Shown here: one piece after another, positions 26,307 through 35,782 of the stretch | How positions within the stretch are numbered: position 1 is the stretch's first letter | Layout: the number at the start of each line of letters is the position of its first letter | Assembly: GCF_040549045.1 (NCBI RefSeq) | Contig: NZ_JBEWTB010000002.1 | Coordinates: 2,077,501 to 2,141,500, forward strand | Source of the DNA: Endozoicomonas sp. NE40 | GTDB taxonomy: Bacteria; Pseudomonadota; Gammaproteobacteria; Pseudomonadales; Endozoicomonadaceae | Length of the DNA: 64,000 nucleotides | Direction of reading: 5' to 3' | Notes under the pieces: model-generated | Told to the model about the DNA's origin: nothing | Databases searched by the model: none | What the model saw: only the letters and a program-made list of their open reading frames with translations | Translations under genes and position numbers: made by a program

Positions 26307-27446
26307 ATGAAAGTTTCAGTGCTGACTGCTGTGTGGTTATTGTTGGCAAGTTTTACCAGTGGTGTAAAAGCGACGTATTTACCGACCCTTATCTGGTCCT
26401 CAAACAATCAGCTCTTTTCTGAAAACAAAGCACTGTGTGTTAAACAATATGACTCATTGATTTTTGTTTGTCCTAACCTCAGTCTTCTATTGCGCTCTTA
26501 TACGTCTGGGGAACTAACAGACTTGAAGGGTGCACCGAAAAAAATAAAATTGTATGAAAATTTATGGTTTGTTGATCAAGAAGGCTATGAAACCTGCAAA
26601 ATCAATCTTAATAAAAAAGAAAACAAACTGGTTAAAACATGTAAGACATCAGACAATGCGAAAATTGCTTGGCTGCGTGTACAAATAAATATTAATCAAG
26701 CCGACCCGGAACTGCCCCGCTTTAAATATAATCAGATGCATTATTATATATCAACAGCCAATGGAACCTTAGGGTCCCTCAACAACTTGGAAGGGGGGCA
26801 CTGCACAACCGATAATATGCGACTGAAGGTGTTTTTTTACAAAACTGATAACTGTCTGGATTGCAGCGAAGGAGAGGTGAGAGGAAAAAGGCTGGATTAT
26901 TTTTTCTGTGAGCCCCGGTGTACTGAAAGTCAGGATGGTACTTTGAAGTGCCGAATGAACTGGCTTGTTGACAGGGAGATTTCAACATCTGTGACAACCG
27001 GTTCAAAGGTTGAAAGCACGGCAGGCCCGGAATCGTTGCAGCGAACAGGATTTTTTTGGATTCCTGATAAAAATCACAGAGTGTCACTCTACAGAGAGAG
27101 CCCTCAGAATGTGGTTGTACAATGCCCAACAAACGGTACCTCCTTTATTATTGAGCATGAGAATACGGAGTTTTGCCAGAACAACCCCGAATTTGAACAT
27201 GGAAAGGTAATGACATGCTCTGACAGCAGTCAGGAGCTTATGGCTTCGACAGAGACCCCTTCACAGCGCTGTTTCTCACTCTGGACCAATAGTACAGGTG
27301 AACCTGTTTATAAGGCATCACTGATCGTCGATTACCACGAGCGGGCGGACTCCACAGGTTCAGTGGCTTGCGCTGAACATTTTGGGGTGTTATCCGCTGC
27401 TGCCCTGTTGTTCTTTCTGTATCCCGGAATGGCTGCATACGACTAA
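26307..27446 (+). CDS. Secreted ephrin-like protein
   Basis: 379 residues from the ATG at 26307, which has GGAG 10 bases upstream. Signal peptide ~1-22. Residues ~23-178 follow the ectodomain of eukaryotic ephrins: LIWSSNNQLF at the N-terminus, DSLIFVCP, IKLYENLWFVDQEGYETC, and MHYYISTANGTLGSLNN followed by LEGGHC. All four conserved ephrin cysteines are present (C55, C97, C112, C166). Residues ~180-350 are a second Cys-rich region I do not recognise. The last ~22 residues are hydrophobic (GVLSAAALLFFLYPG), reminiscent of the tail signal of GPI-linked ephrin-A or a membrane stub. Ephrin-ligand genes have been reported from coral Endozoicomonas; the likely role is binding host Eph receptors. 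Ephrin fold: fairly sure from sequence; function: inference. Confidence 0.75.
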   Translation: MKVSVLTAVWLLLASFTSGVKATYLPTLIWSSNNQLFSENKALCVKQYDSLIFVCPNLSLLLRSYTSGELTDLKGAPKKIKLYENLWFVDQEGYETCKINLNKKENKLVKTCKTSDNAKIAWLRVQININQADPELPRFKYNQMHYYISTANGTLGSLNNLEGGHCTTDNMRLKVFFYKTDNCLDCSEGEVRGKRLDYFFCEPRCTESQDGTLKCRMNWLVDREISTSVTTGSKVESTAGPESLQRTGFFWIPDKNHRVSLYRESPQNVVVQCPTNGTSFIIEHENTEFCQNNPEFEHGKVMTCSDSSQELMASTETPSQRCFSLWTNSTGEPVYKASLIVDYHERADSTGSVACAEHFGVLSAAALLFFLYPGMAAYD

Positions 27447-27698
27447 AGACATTTGTCGTACAACCAGCAAATTCATCAAATCCCGGTAAACCACCGCCTC
27501 TGGCGGTGTGACTCGACAAGGCTCTGCCGAAACCATTTATGTTTCAAACAGGCTGATACCCATTCTCGAAATGAACTCACTGATCAGATATACGAGATCA
27601 ATGCATTTGATTCATGATCTGCTGTCGTCTGATCTGGATATATTCCCATACTGTGCCAATCTGATAGCTCCATAATCAGCAGTTATAAAGTCACTATC

Positions 27699-28679
27699 AT
27701 GATGGTATCCAAACGTTTGCTGATCGCAGCATCTTTCTGTTTTTCACTGCCAACGGTTTCATTGGCCGATGTTTTTCCCTGTCCTCCCAAGGCTAAAATT
27801 AAAATGGTAAAAAGCAGCCATAACGATCATGCATCCAATATTTACTGGGAAGCCAGCCTCAAGGAGCTACCTAAAGGTATGCCAACACTCTTTAAGGGAG
27901 CCAGGTTTACCTCAAATGGTGTATTCGGAGAAAACAAGGAACTCTCGGACTCCGATATGCCCATAACGCTCTTTTTTGCCGGAGCAACTTACAACATGGG
28001 CTCAAACTTTGAATATGGGTGTAACTATAAAACTAAGAGTCACAAGGATCTTGCCGTGACTTTGAATCTCAGTGAAAACTACCTGTCAGTTTCCAATAAA
28101 ATGCCCATGCTGATCGAACCGTACGGTCAGCACTGGGAACCTCTTGGTGAAAACAAGGTGTGTACAGGTACTGCAAAACAATGCTCTTTTCACCTTCCTC
28201 AGTATGCTGTCAGGGCAAGGGCTGAGGCAGAAATACCGGCTCAGAACGCTTTCAGACTGACAGTAAACAAAGTGAAGGGTAATGCAGTCGTTGCAAACAA
28301 CGTAACCATTAATGCAACTAATGAAACTCAACACCACTTTTTTTCGGGTTCTCATTTCAAAGCTACCCATCCAACGGACATCAAGCTGTTTGACCTGAAA
28401 ACGCCCGTCGATATCGAATATTTCCTCAAAGCCAGAGAGGGAAAACCAAGATCAACTAATGCAGATGAGTGCAAAGTCGACTCCGGGGAGATCGTCGAGT
28501 GTTCATGTTCTTCTGACAACCTGATGTTAAGCTTCAATTCAAACGGTCATACCATGGTGGACCTGTTTGCTGTTTACGATGAAAACAACGCTGCCAGCAA
28601 AGTCCGGTGCAGTTTGTTCAACGTTCCGGCCTCCACCGACGAACACGAGCCTCACGAGCACGAGCACGACGAGCACTGA
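27699..28679 (+). CDS. Secreted cysteine-containing protein with His-rich tail
   Basis: 326 residues with a signal peptide (~1-23, ending SLA). The mature protein starts DVFPCPPKAKIK and has spaced cysteines (YGCNY, KVCTG, QCSFH, DECKV, ECSCSS, VRCSL), a pattern recalling DUF3757-type secreted proteins of Legionella-like bacteria; this link is weak. The end is EHEPHEHEHDEH, a likely metal-binding tail (Zn, Ni or Cu). No strong ribosome site; ATG at 27699 or 27702. It follows the ephrin-like gene in the same direction with 252 bases between, and may belong to the same host-interaction locus. Confidence 0.6.
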   Translation: MMVSKRLLIAASFCFSLPTVSLADVFPCPPKAKIKMVKSSHNDHASNIYWEASLKELPKGMPTLFKGARFTSNGVFGENKELSDSDMPITLFFAGATYNMGSNFEYGCNYKTKSHKDLAVTLNLSENYLSVSNKMPMLIEPYGQHWEPLGENKVCTGTAKQCSFHLPQYAVRARAEAEIPAQNAFRLTVNKVKGNAVVANNVTINATNETQHHFFSGSHFKATHPTDIKLFDLKTPVDIEYFLKAREGKPRSTNADECKVDSGEIVECSCSSDNLMLSFNSNGHTMVDLFAVYDENNAASKVRCSLFNVPASTDEHEPHEHEHDEH

Positions 28680-28757
28680 CCAAAATTTTTACTAATTTTT
28701 CAGACAGCTGAACAGTCACTTCTATACTGGTTGATCTTTACCCAAGAGATTCAGCCA

Positions 28758-30695
28758 ATGTCCGAAAAGAACATCTATCCGGTTCCTGACCACTTTCAGC
28801 ATGCCTGGATGACCGACGAGAAATACCAGTCACTCTACCGGTATTCTCTGGAAAAGCCGGAAGAGTTCTGGAGTTACAAGGCTGAACACTATATCAACTG
28901 GTTTCGTCCATGGGACAGCGTTTACGAAGGCGACTTCAGCAAAGGCGAGGTATCCTGGTTCAGGGGTGGGCAACTTAATGTCAGCGTCAACTGCATAGAC
29001 CGTCACCTTGAAAAGCGAGCTGATCAGACCGCTATTCTCTGGGAAGGAGATACGCAGGACGAGCAGAAAAGCTACACCTACCAGCAATTGCATGATGAAG
29101 TCTGCAAACTGGCTAATGCCCTGAAACAACTGGGGGTTAACCGGGGAGACAGAGTTTGTATTTACATGCCCATGATTCCGGAAGCCGCTTTTGCCATGCT
29201 GGCCTGCGCCCGGATCGGGGCTGTTCATGCGGTGGTATTTGGAGGCTTTTCCCCAAACTCGCTACAGGACCGGATACTGGATTGCGACTGTCAGATGGTG
29301 ATTACTGCCGATGAAGGCATACGCGGTGGCAAGACCATTCCCCTGAAAGCCAATGTCGATGAAGCCCTGCGGTGCTGCCCTGACGTTAGCAATGTTCTGG
29401 TCGTGAAATACAGTGGCAGCGACATTCACTGGGTCGAAGGCCGGGATCACTGGTATCACAGTCTGACAGCCACCCAACCAGCAGACTGCGATCCGGAAAT
29501 AATGAACGCCGAAGACCCTTTGTTTATCCTTTACACCTCCGGTTCAACTGGCAAACCAAAAGGTGTTCAGCACACAACAGCGGGCTACATACTCTACACC
29601 ACCGTTACCTTTCACTATGTCTTTGACTACCGGGAAGGAGAAGTTTATTGGTGTGCTGCCGACGTTGGCTGGATTACCGGCCATTCCTATATGGTTTACG
29701 GGCCACTCTCCAATGGTGCCACAACCCTTATGTACGCCGGTTTGCCTTTCTGGCCCGACGCTTCACGAATCTGGGATATAGTTGACCGGCATCAGGTGAA
29801 TATCGCTTACACCGCCCCGACAGCTATCCGGGCGCTGATGGCAAAAGGCAATGACTATGTAGACAAGTCTTCCCGTTCCAGCCTGCGTCTGCTGGGAACC
29901 GTGGGGGAACCCATCAACCCGGAAGCCTGGCAGTGGTATTACAAAGTGGTGGGCGATAGCCGCTGCCCGGTTGTCGATACCTGGTGGCAGACCGAAACCG
30001 GTGGCATCATGATCACCCCCATGCCCGGAGCGAATGCTCTCAAACCGGGCTCAGCCACTCGCCCTTTCCTGGGCATTCGTCCCGACCTGCTGGACGATGA
30101 CGGCAACAAAATTGTAGGTCCCGGAGAAGGCAATCTGGTGATATCCGGCTCCTGGCCCAGCCAGATTCGCACCCTGTACGGCGATCACCAGCGCATGTTA
30201 GACACTTACTTTAACCGTTTTCCCGGCTACTACTGCACTGGCGATGGTGCCCGCAGAGATGAAGATGGTTATTACTGGATTACGGGCAGGGTAGATGATG
30301 TACTGAGTGTTGCCGGACATCGCCTTGGCACTGCCGAAGTTGAAAGCGCCCTGGTTTTACACCAGGCCGTTGCCGAAGCGGCAGTCGTCAGCATTCCTGA
30401 CCCTGTTAAAGGCGAAGCTATCTATGCCTTTGTGACCCCCATGGATGACGCGGAACCTTCTACTGAGCTGGAAAGCGAACTGATCAAGCTCACCGCGTCT
30501 GAAATTGGCCCAATTGCCAAACCGCAACGTATACAATGGACAAAGGCTTTACCCAAAACGCGCTCTGGAAAAATCATGCGTCGTATTTTGCGGAAGATAG
30601 CCCGGGGGGATACGGATAATCTGGGTGATATCACAACACTGGCAGACCCTTCTGTGATCAATCACCTGATAGAGCGTTCCGTTACCGATCAATAG
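28758..30695 (+). CDS. acs: Acetyl-CoA synthetase
   Basis: Activates acetate to acetyl-CoA through acetyl-AMP. 645 residues (E. coli Acs 652), start chosen at 28758 behind AAGAG. Adenylation motifs: YTSGSTGKPKGV (P-loop), WWQTETGG, YYCTGDGARRDEDGYYWITGR, and the acetylation-site motif PKTRSGKIMRR. The pocket residues typical of acetate (VGWITGHSYMVYGPL, with Trp in DTWWQTE) favour acetate over larger acids. SDR gene follows closely. Confidence 0.93.
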   Translation: MSEKNIYPVPDHFQHAWMTDEKYQSLYRYSLEKPEEFWSYKAEHYINWFRPWDSVYEGDFSKGEVSWFRGGQLNVSVNCIDRHLEKRADQTAILWEGDTQDEQKSYTYQQLHDEVCKLANALKQLGVNRGDRVCIYMPMIPEAAFAMLACARIGAVHAVVFGGFSPNSLQDRILDCDCQMVITADEGIRGGKTIPLKANVDEALRCCPDVSNVLVVKYSGSDIHWVEGRDHWYHSLTATQPADCDPEIMNAEDPLFILYTSGSTGKPKGVQHTTAGYILYTTVTFHYVFDYREGEVYWCAADVGWITGHSYMVYGPLSNGATTLMYAGLPFWPDASRIWDIVDRHQVNIAYTAPTAIRALMAKGNDYVDKSSRSSLRLLGTVGEPINPEAWQWYYKVVGDSRCPVVDTWWQTETGGIMITPMPGANALKPGSATRPFLGIRPDLLDDDGNKIVGPGEGNLVISGSWPSQIRTLYGDHQRMLDTYFNRFPGYYCTGDGARRDEDGYYWITGRVDDVLSVAGHRLGTAEVESALVLHQAVAEAAVVSIPDPVKGEAIYAFVTPMDDAEPSTELESELIKLTASEIGPIAKPQRIQWTKALPKTRSGKIMRRILRKIARGDTDNLGDITTLADPSVINHLIERSVTDQ

Positions 30696-30719
30696 CTATA
30701 AGCAACTCTGTAAAGAGTA

Positions 30720-31439
30720 ATGGTAAACACTATGGACATTCTGATCACAGGTGGTAGTGGAGGCATTGGACTGGCGATGGTTAAAACCCTGCTGAAAGAG
30801 ATGCCCGATACAAAGGTTCATGCCACCTGGCGATCACAGGAACCTGTATTTCAACATCACAATCTCACCTGGCACTCACTGGACTTAACCAGTGAGCCAC
30901 AGATACAAAGCCTGTCAAACAGGCTTCCAAAGCTGGACTGGCTTATTAATGCTGCCGGCGTACTCCATAATCAGCATCACCAGCCTGAAAAAACAATTCA
31001 ACGTGTTGAGCCTGACTTTTTTCTTGAGAACCTCAAAATCAACACACTCCCCACCCTGCTGCTGGCCAGATATTTCCAGTCAGCCCTGAAGCAGTCTGAA
31101 AGCAGTCGCTTTGCCGTTATCTCCGCCAGGGTTGGCAGTATCTCTGATAACTATCTGGGGGGGTGGATCAGCTACCGATGCGCTAAAGCCGCCCTGAATA
31201 TGGCACTGAAAACACTCAGTATTGAATGGAAAAGAACGGTTCCCAACTGTACAGTTCTGGCCTTGCACCCCGGTACAACCGATACCAGACTTTCAAAACC
31301 GTTCCAGAGGAATGTTTCTCCGGAGAAACTGTTTACGCCAGAGAAAACTGCCAGCCTGTTGTTAACAATTATCAATGAGTCGTCGTCTGATTACTCTGGA
31401 AAGTTTTTAGCTTATGACGGAATCGAGTTGCCTTGGTAA
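30720..31439 (+). CDS. Short-chain dehydrogenase/reductase (C-factor-like)
   Basis: 239 residues. Rossmann NAD(P) site ITGGSGGIG, the NAG-equivalent INAAGVLHN, catalytic Ser in VISARVGSISDN and YxxxK as YRCAKAALNM. The subfamily (short, YRCAK, LHPGTTDTRLSKPF) matches CsgA/C-factor-like SDRs common beside gammaproteobacterial housekeeping genes. Start at 30720 or at 30732 (MDILITGG), the latter perhaps better spaced from AAAGAG. 24 bases after acs. Confidence 0.85.
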   Translation: MVNTMDILITGGSGGIGLAMVKTLLKEMPDTKVHATWRSQEPVFQHHNLTWHSLDLTSEPQIQSLSNRLPKLDWLINAAGVLHNQHHQPEKTIQRVEPDFFLENLKINTLPTLLLARYFQSALKQSESSRFAVISARVGSISDNYLGGWISYRCAKAALNMALKTLSIEWKRTVPNCTVLALHPGTTDTRLSKPFQRNVSPEKLFTPEKTASLLLTIINESSSDYSGKFLAYDGIELPW

Positions 31440-31895
31440 ACTAAATATTCCCCTACCGTATCTTATTTCACTAGTGCCGTATACTTTCTCTATAGTAGCT
31501 TCAGAAAAAAGCCAGCCACTAAACTCAAGAGTAAATCAGCGAAAATTATTAAGCTATTCCCCAAAAAATTCATGTGCGATACGCAAATAGAAAATAACAA
31601 CGAAACACATAAGGATCAGGTCTTCAAAAGCAACAGTAAGCCAACATCACATATAGGGTAAATACTTGTTTTTTTTTCATTTTCTTGTCTACTATTTTCT
31701 TATTGAAATAATACAGGTATAAATTAATGGCACTGACTTAAGCCGCACCCCGCTAATACATGGTCAACCTGCGGGATTCTGCCCTTGAGTGTTGAAGCCT
31801 TCTATGAGGTTTCGGTCGTCTTTTTATTGATGTTCTGTAGTTATACGTAACACTTTTTATGCGCCTAAACCTCAAAAATGACAAGGGTCTGAGTG

Positions 31896-33214
31896 TCACG
31901 TATAACTCGAAAAGATCAGTACTGCCCTTGGCTCACTTCGTCCGGGGCGATTCCCTACAATATGTTCTGATACGATTTTTATCATTTGCCTAACCAATTT
32001 TGGCAATGATGATATATCTGCCTGTAACAGAGGCACATGAAGCTCCTGCATCGCCTCCTGTGCGGCTTTGAAGCTCATTTCCCGAGCCTGCTTTTTCAGT
32101 TCCGTCGCTGCTTGCGCCATCAGGGCTCGTATCAGATTGTAAACCAGCAGGTGAACAGTGATCTCTTTCCTGACCATTTCTGGCGTTTTACAGCGCAGTA
32201 TGTCCATCTTCATAAGGCATTTGATGGATCTCAAATCCAGTTCAATATGCCAGCGGGCAAGGTAAAGGCTGATGATTTCTGACCTTGGGTATTTATCATC
32301 ATCCAGTAAGGTAGTGACGATGACCCGTTTTTTGTTTTTCACAACCCTTATCATCAATTCATCTGGCACCCAATGGTCATAGTATTCACGATCCATCCAG
32401 TCAGGTCGTGGCGGCTTCTCAAGACGGATCAATCCATCTTTTTTGCCCAACTTCTGGCTGCATTGCCTGAAGTCTACGTGACGAGCACCATTTTTCTCAA
32501 AGACAGCATCTATGTCCCCTAATTGAAGCAATGCGATCAGAAAATAATTTTCAAAGATAGCGTCACCGAGCACAATATCATTGGCTTTGAGGTGTCCGAG
32601 CAACTGCCTGGACAGGGCGACCTCACCTGTCTGCTTACCTTGGAATGGAGCCACTGCGTAGCCCAGTACCGAACCACTGCCCAATGTTGTAAGTATTTCT
32701 ATTCGCAGGAGTGGATTTCCGCCCCCTTTTTTTGGGAGCCGTGCTGCGGGTAGACTTTCTGATTCTCATCAGTATCAGGCATCGAAAGTGTTGAACCATC
32801 AGCAATGACCACCCTTCGATCAAACCAGCGCCACGATTCAAGGCTGCCGCTATCCAGATTATTACCAGATTGAGTCAGAAGCACCATGAGGCTTGATTCA
32901 GTAAGGCGCTGTCTTGCTTTGCAGTAAGCGCTGTTGTCTGTTCTGCTTGACTCGTGTCCCAGGGCTGACTGATCTCTGTTATCAGTGATCAGGGCATTTC
33001 GGCAGGATTTATTTTCACTCGCTGTTTGGTGCATAAAGAGGCTGAGGGTCTTCACGGGCGGGAAGTCTCTGACTCTACTGCCAGTGTATTCTGACTGAAA
33101 GTCGTCGAGGTGCTCTTTCTTTAATATGCTGGAAAGCTCACTATCTCCAGCCAATGCGAATGGCTTTAAGAGTTTGTCAGCGAGAGAGAAATATTCTGGA
33201 CTAAACTTGGTCAT
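31896..33214 (-). CDS. IS4-family transposase (two frames joined by -1 frameshift)
   Basis: DDE transposase. The N-terminal frame runs 33214 to a stop at 32699 (a TTG at 33274 could add 20 residues) and includes the first Asp in VIADGSTLSMPD. The C-terminal frame ends at 31896 and holds the second Asp in IVLGDAIFEN and the full IS4 signature Y-x2-R-x3-E-x6-K (YLARWHIELDLRSIK). A -1 shift at A_AAA_AAG (32726-32732) joins them into about 439 residues, the length of IS4 TnpA (442). All catalytic residues are intact, so the shift is probably functional, although a dead copy is possible. Confidence 0.88.
32726..32732 (-). other. -1 ribosomal frameshift heptamer in the transposase gene
   Basis: On the minus strand the zero frame reads CAA AAA AAG GGG; A_AAA_AAG is the most efficient bacterial -1 slippery heptamer and is in the correct phase. 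Slipping back one base continues as GGG GGC GGA AAT and enters the C-terminal transposase frame; without slipping, a TAG stops translation after eight codons. Confidence 0.75.
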
Positions 33215-33316
33215 GGCATGCTCGGGGCGTTGATATTTTACACGACTTTTATAGTCGATTTTCTTCTCGGGCAAGCCTTGATACTTCAGGGAGGTCGGCT
33301 TAAGTCAGTGCCATTA

Positions 33317-33645
33317 AGGTATAAATTATTTAATATTTGCTAGTATAAAAGTTTCCAAAATAACTCAACTGCCCGCTTCAAAAAAACCAATCTGGGCAGA
33401 TGACTTTCAAATTTTTCAGAATAGACTCTCCATCCGGACTAAATTGGCGATTCAATAGAGATGGTATGAATTCATTTAATGTTATGGCGTAATTTTTTTC
33501 AGATGTATTGCATATCTAATCTGGCAATTTAGTACAGACTCAAGCCGGGATGCATCGGACAATCGTTCTATTAATAGACGGTTCTGATTGAAATATTCGC
33601 ATGAAAAACTACTTCACTTATTACATTCTCCGAGGATGAACTGAA
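33317..33645. other. AT-rich spacer right of the IS element
   Basis: 329 bp that starts with the right-hand target duplication. No reading frame, RNA or terminator is evident. It should hold the promoter of the 33646 gene. Confidence 0.6.
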
Positions 33646-35721
33646 ATGATATTAGCGTCAACCAGCCATCGACATTCGGAAAAGAAAAAACGTTCGATTA
33701 TTGTGTTTTGTCTGTCGTTTTTTTTATTCAGTGGAATCTTTAGTAGTCGTTCTTATGCGGCAACCGAAATAACCCCCGTAGTTGCCAAAATAGCTGCGCA
33801 GCTAGGTCCTGAAGCAATAAAAGTGATACTTAAACAACCCTATTCGTTTAGGCACTTGTCAGATTACGACCCTAAAAACTTTGTAGTAACAAGCCTGGGA
33901 GCAGGTATCCTGGCTATCACTATGGGGTCAAACCTGTTTATTGTCTCTAAAGACCGGTTTTTGTCAGCTCTGGCGGTATTAGGGACAGCGCCTTTTGCTT
34001 TTGAATCGGTTCACAGCGTATTAAGCCCAGTGGTTAATGCAGTCGGGAAGGCAGGAAGCGCAATAAAATCGGGGGTAGTTACCATGTACCATGGCGACTT
34101 CTCAGGCTGTGTCGGATGCCCCGGAGCGGCAGGTGGAGCGATCTCTAAAGCGTTTTCCGGGGTGGTTACATTTTTCAGGCTACCTCTCCCGGAGATGGGG
34201 TTAAAGGCCGCAGCTCCTGCTCACCAGATGTTAGGCTTCGCCATTGGTATCCTGATGACCCCGGCAGATGCTATCTCTGCGGGTGAGGGCATGAAAACCG
34301 TGTTTTGTGAGAAAGAGTCTGGTGGCAACGAAACATCGCCTGATTCATTTTCCCTTGATGATTATGACGGAATAGGCAACGGTTACTATGTACCTGCTAT
34401 CGGCCAGAATTCAACAGCTACGGCTGTAAGTCAAGCGGCAGACCTTTCGGAAGGTACCTGTGAACAAGTAGCCTATTGGGTGCCGCTTGTGTTGAATGCG
34501 TTACCAACAGCTGCGGTTGGCCGAAATGCAGGACTCGGGGTGATATCACAGCTTGCGACAACCGGGGTTGTTGATCCTGTCAATGCGGCGGTGAGCGCAT
34601 GGAAAGGAACAGAATATGTCAGCACTGCCATGCAACATGTGACCGCCTTTAAGGCTCAGTTACCGGACTATCTGACAGGCCTGGAAGCTTTTCAGGGCCT
34701 GAATATAGAAGAGGGCATAGGGTTTCTGGGAGATAACGCTCAAAAGGTGGCAAATAACTTTGTAGATTTGGTAGATGACGCTGTAGATTTGGCAGATGAC
34801 ATTTCTGGAATGGAATTACAGACGCTTGCTACCACTGTCGCTGAAGGAGGATGGACACCAGACAAACTGAACGAGCTGGCATCCGAAATTTCTGTTCGCG
34901 CATACAAAGACCTTTCTACCCGTGAGATGCTTCTGCTCTTTGATCCAAGCAAGGAGTTTGGTCGAGTGGCAACCGTTGGCCTGGGTATTATGCAATGGGC
35001 TATAACCGCAGGGGCTATCGGTGCTGCCAGGCCTATGCTGCTTTACGCTTTTAACTCAGGAAAAATCCGCACTCTTTCTGAGAGGGAAGGCTTTGAGTAC
35101 CCGGAAGCGGGCATCGTTGTATTTCCTAACGGAATCGCCGTCGACGTAAATGATCCAAATTTTAAGGTCAACGAGACTTTGGTAGACGAATTTCGGGAGG
35201 AAATAGAGAGAGTTGATCTGGACATGTTAATTAACGAGGTAACCTATACTACTCAATCCATAATAGTCGCCTGCTTTGGTTTTTTGGTGCCTGCGATGAA
35301 CATTCTGAGCGCCGCGACCAAAATTAAAATGGGCATGGTCGACGGCAATACCTATCCAAACCCTCCATACTACTGGGCATCATTATTCGAATCATTCGCA
35401 ATATCTGGTACGGGGGGATACCTTTACTTCAGAAACCTGTACGGAGCCATTCCTCACATCGAAAAAGTGATTGATTATCGCAAAGCAATTGGTGAGACCG
35501 ACTGGTTTGACGCCATAAATCCATTCGATCATGTGTCAACGGCAGTAGGTGCACTTGTCGGTATGTTTACCATTAGTGGAGGGCTTGCGATTCAACCTTA
35601 TGTTATGGTTTGCACGCAGTATATCGGGAATAAGCTCATCATTTTCGGGGGTTTTATCGGGTCTCAGCTCATAAGGGCCAAGAGTAGCGTGGGGGGCTGC
35701 CTGGGAGGTATTTGTCCTTAG
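33646..35721 (+). CDS. Large exported protein of unknown function
   Basis: 691 residues. I do not recognise it. An N-terminal signal sequence (basic SEKKKRS, then IIVFCLSFFLFSGIF, likely cleaved after SYA at ~38) points to export. The protein is rich in small and hydrophobic residues with several possible membrane-associated stretches (~85-115, ~195-205, ~445-465, ~540-560, ~635-665). Two Cys-Gly clusters are seen (GCVGCPG near 165 and GGCLGGICP at the C-terminus). GAGGATG precedes the ATG. Isolated, between an IS element and a hairpin, and A+T richer than the housekeeping genes: possibly acquired, possibly a host-interaction factor. Confidence 0.7.
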   Translation: MILASTSHRHSEKKKRSIIVFCLSFFLFSGIFSSRSYAATEITPVVAKIAAQLGPEAIKVILKQPYSFRHLSDYDPKNFVVTSLGAGILAITMGSNLFIVSKDRFLSALAVLGTAPFAFESVHSVLSPVVNAVGKAGSAIKSGVVTMYHGDFSGCVGCPGAAGGAISKAFSGVVTFFRLPLPEMGLKAAAPAHQMLGFAIGILMTPADAISAGEGMKTVFCEKESGGNETSPDSFSLDDYDGIGNGYYVPAIGQNSTATAVSQAADLSEGTCEQVAYWVPLVLNALPTAAVGRNAGLGVISQLATTGVVDPVNAAVSAWKGTEYVSTAMQHVTAFKAQLPDYLTGLEAFQGLNIEEGIGFLGDNAQKVANNFVDLVDDAVDLADDISGMELQTLATTVAEGGWTPDKLNELASEISVRAYKDLSTREMLLLFDPSKEFGRVATVGLGIMQWAITAGAIGAARPMLLYAFNSGKIRTLSEREGFEYPEAGIVVFPNGIAVDVNDPNFKVNETLVDEFREEIERVDLDMLINEVTYTTQSIIVACFGFLVPAMNILSAATKIKMGMVDGNTYPNPPYYWASLFESFAISGTGGYLYFRNLYGAIPHIEKVIDYRKAIGETDWFDAINPFDHVSTAVGALVGMFTISGGLAIQPYVMVCTQYIGNKLIIFGGFIGSQLIRAKSSVGGCLGGICP

Positions 35722-35745
35722 TCGGATCTGTTATCGCCTGTACCC

Positions 35746-35777
35746 ACCACCGACCGGCCTTATGGCTGGTCGGTGGT
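35746..35777. terminator. Hairpin between the 33646 gene and yciH
   Basis: 14-bp stem with one G-T pair (ACCACCGACCGGCC at 35746-35759 and its partner at 35764-35777). No T run on either side; a likely joint end for two convergent transcripts. Confidence 0.65.
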
Positions 35778-35782
35778 CCATC

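Larger units (their letters stand above)
31725..33316. mobile_element. Complete IS4-family insertion sequence, 1592 bp
   Basis: Ends are perfect inverted repeats of 21 bp beginning TAATGGCACTGAC (31725-31745 and 33296-33316). They are flanked by a 10-bp target duplication AGGTATAAAT (31715-31724 and 33317-33326). It encodes one transposase on the minus strand, read through a -1 frameshift. The insertion is in an A+T-rich spacer between the SDR gene and the 33646 gene. The intact ends and duplication suggest a fairly recent insertion. The 285 bp to its left (31440-31724) hold nothing I can identify. Confidence 0.93.
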
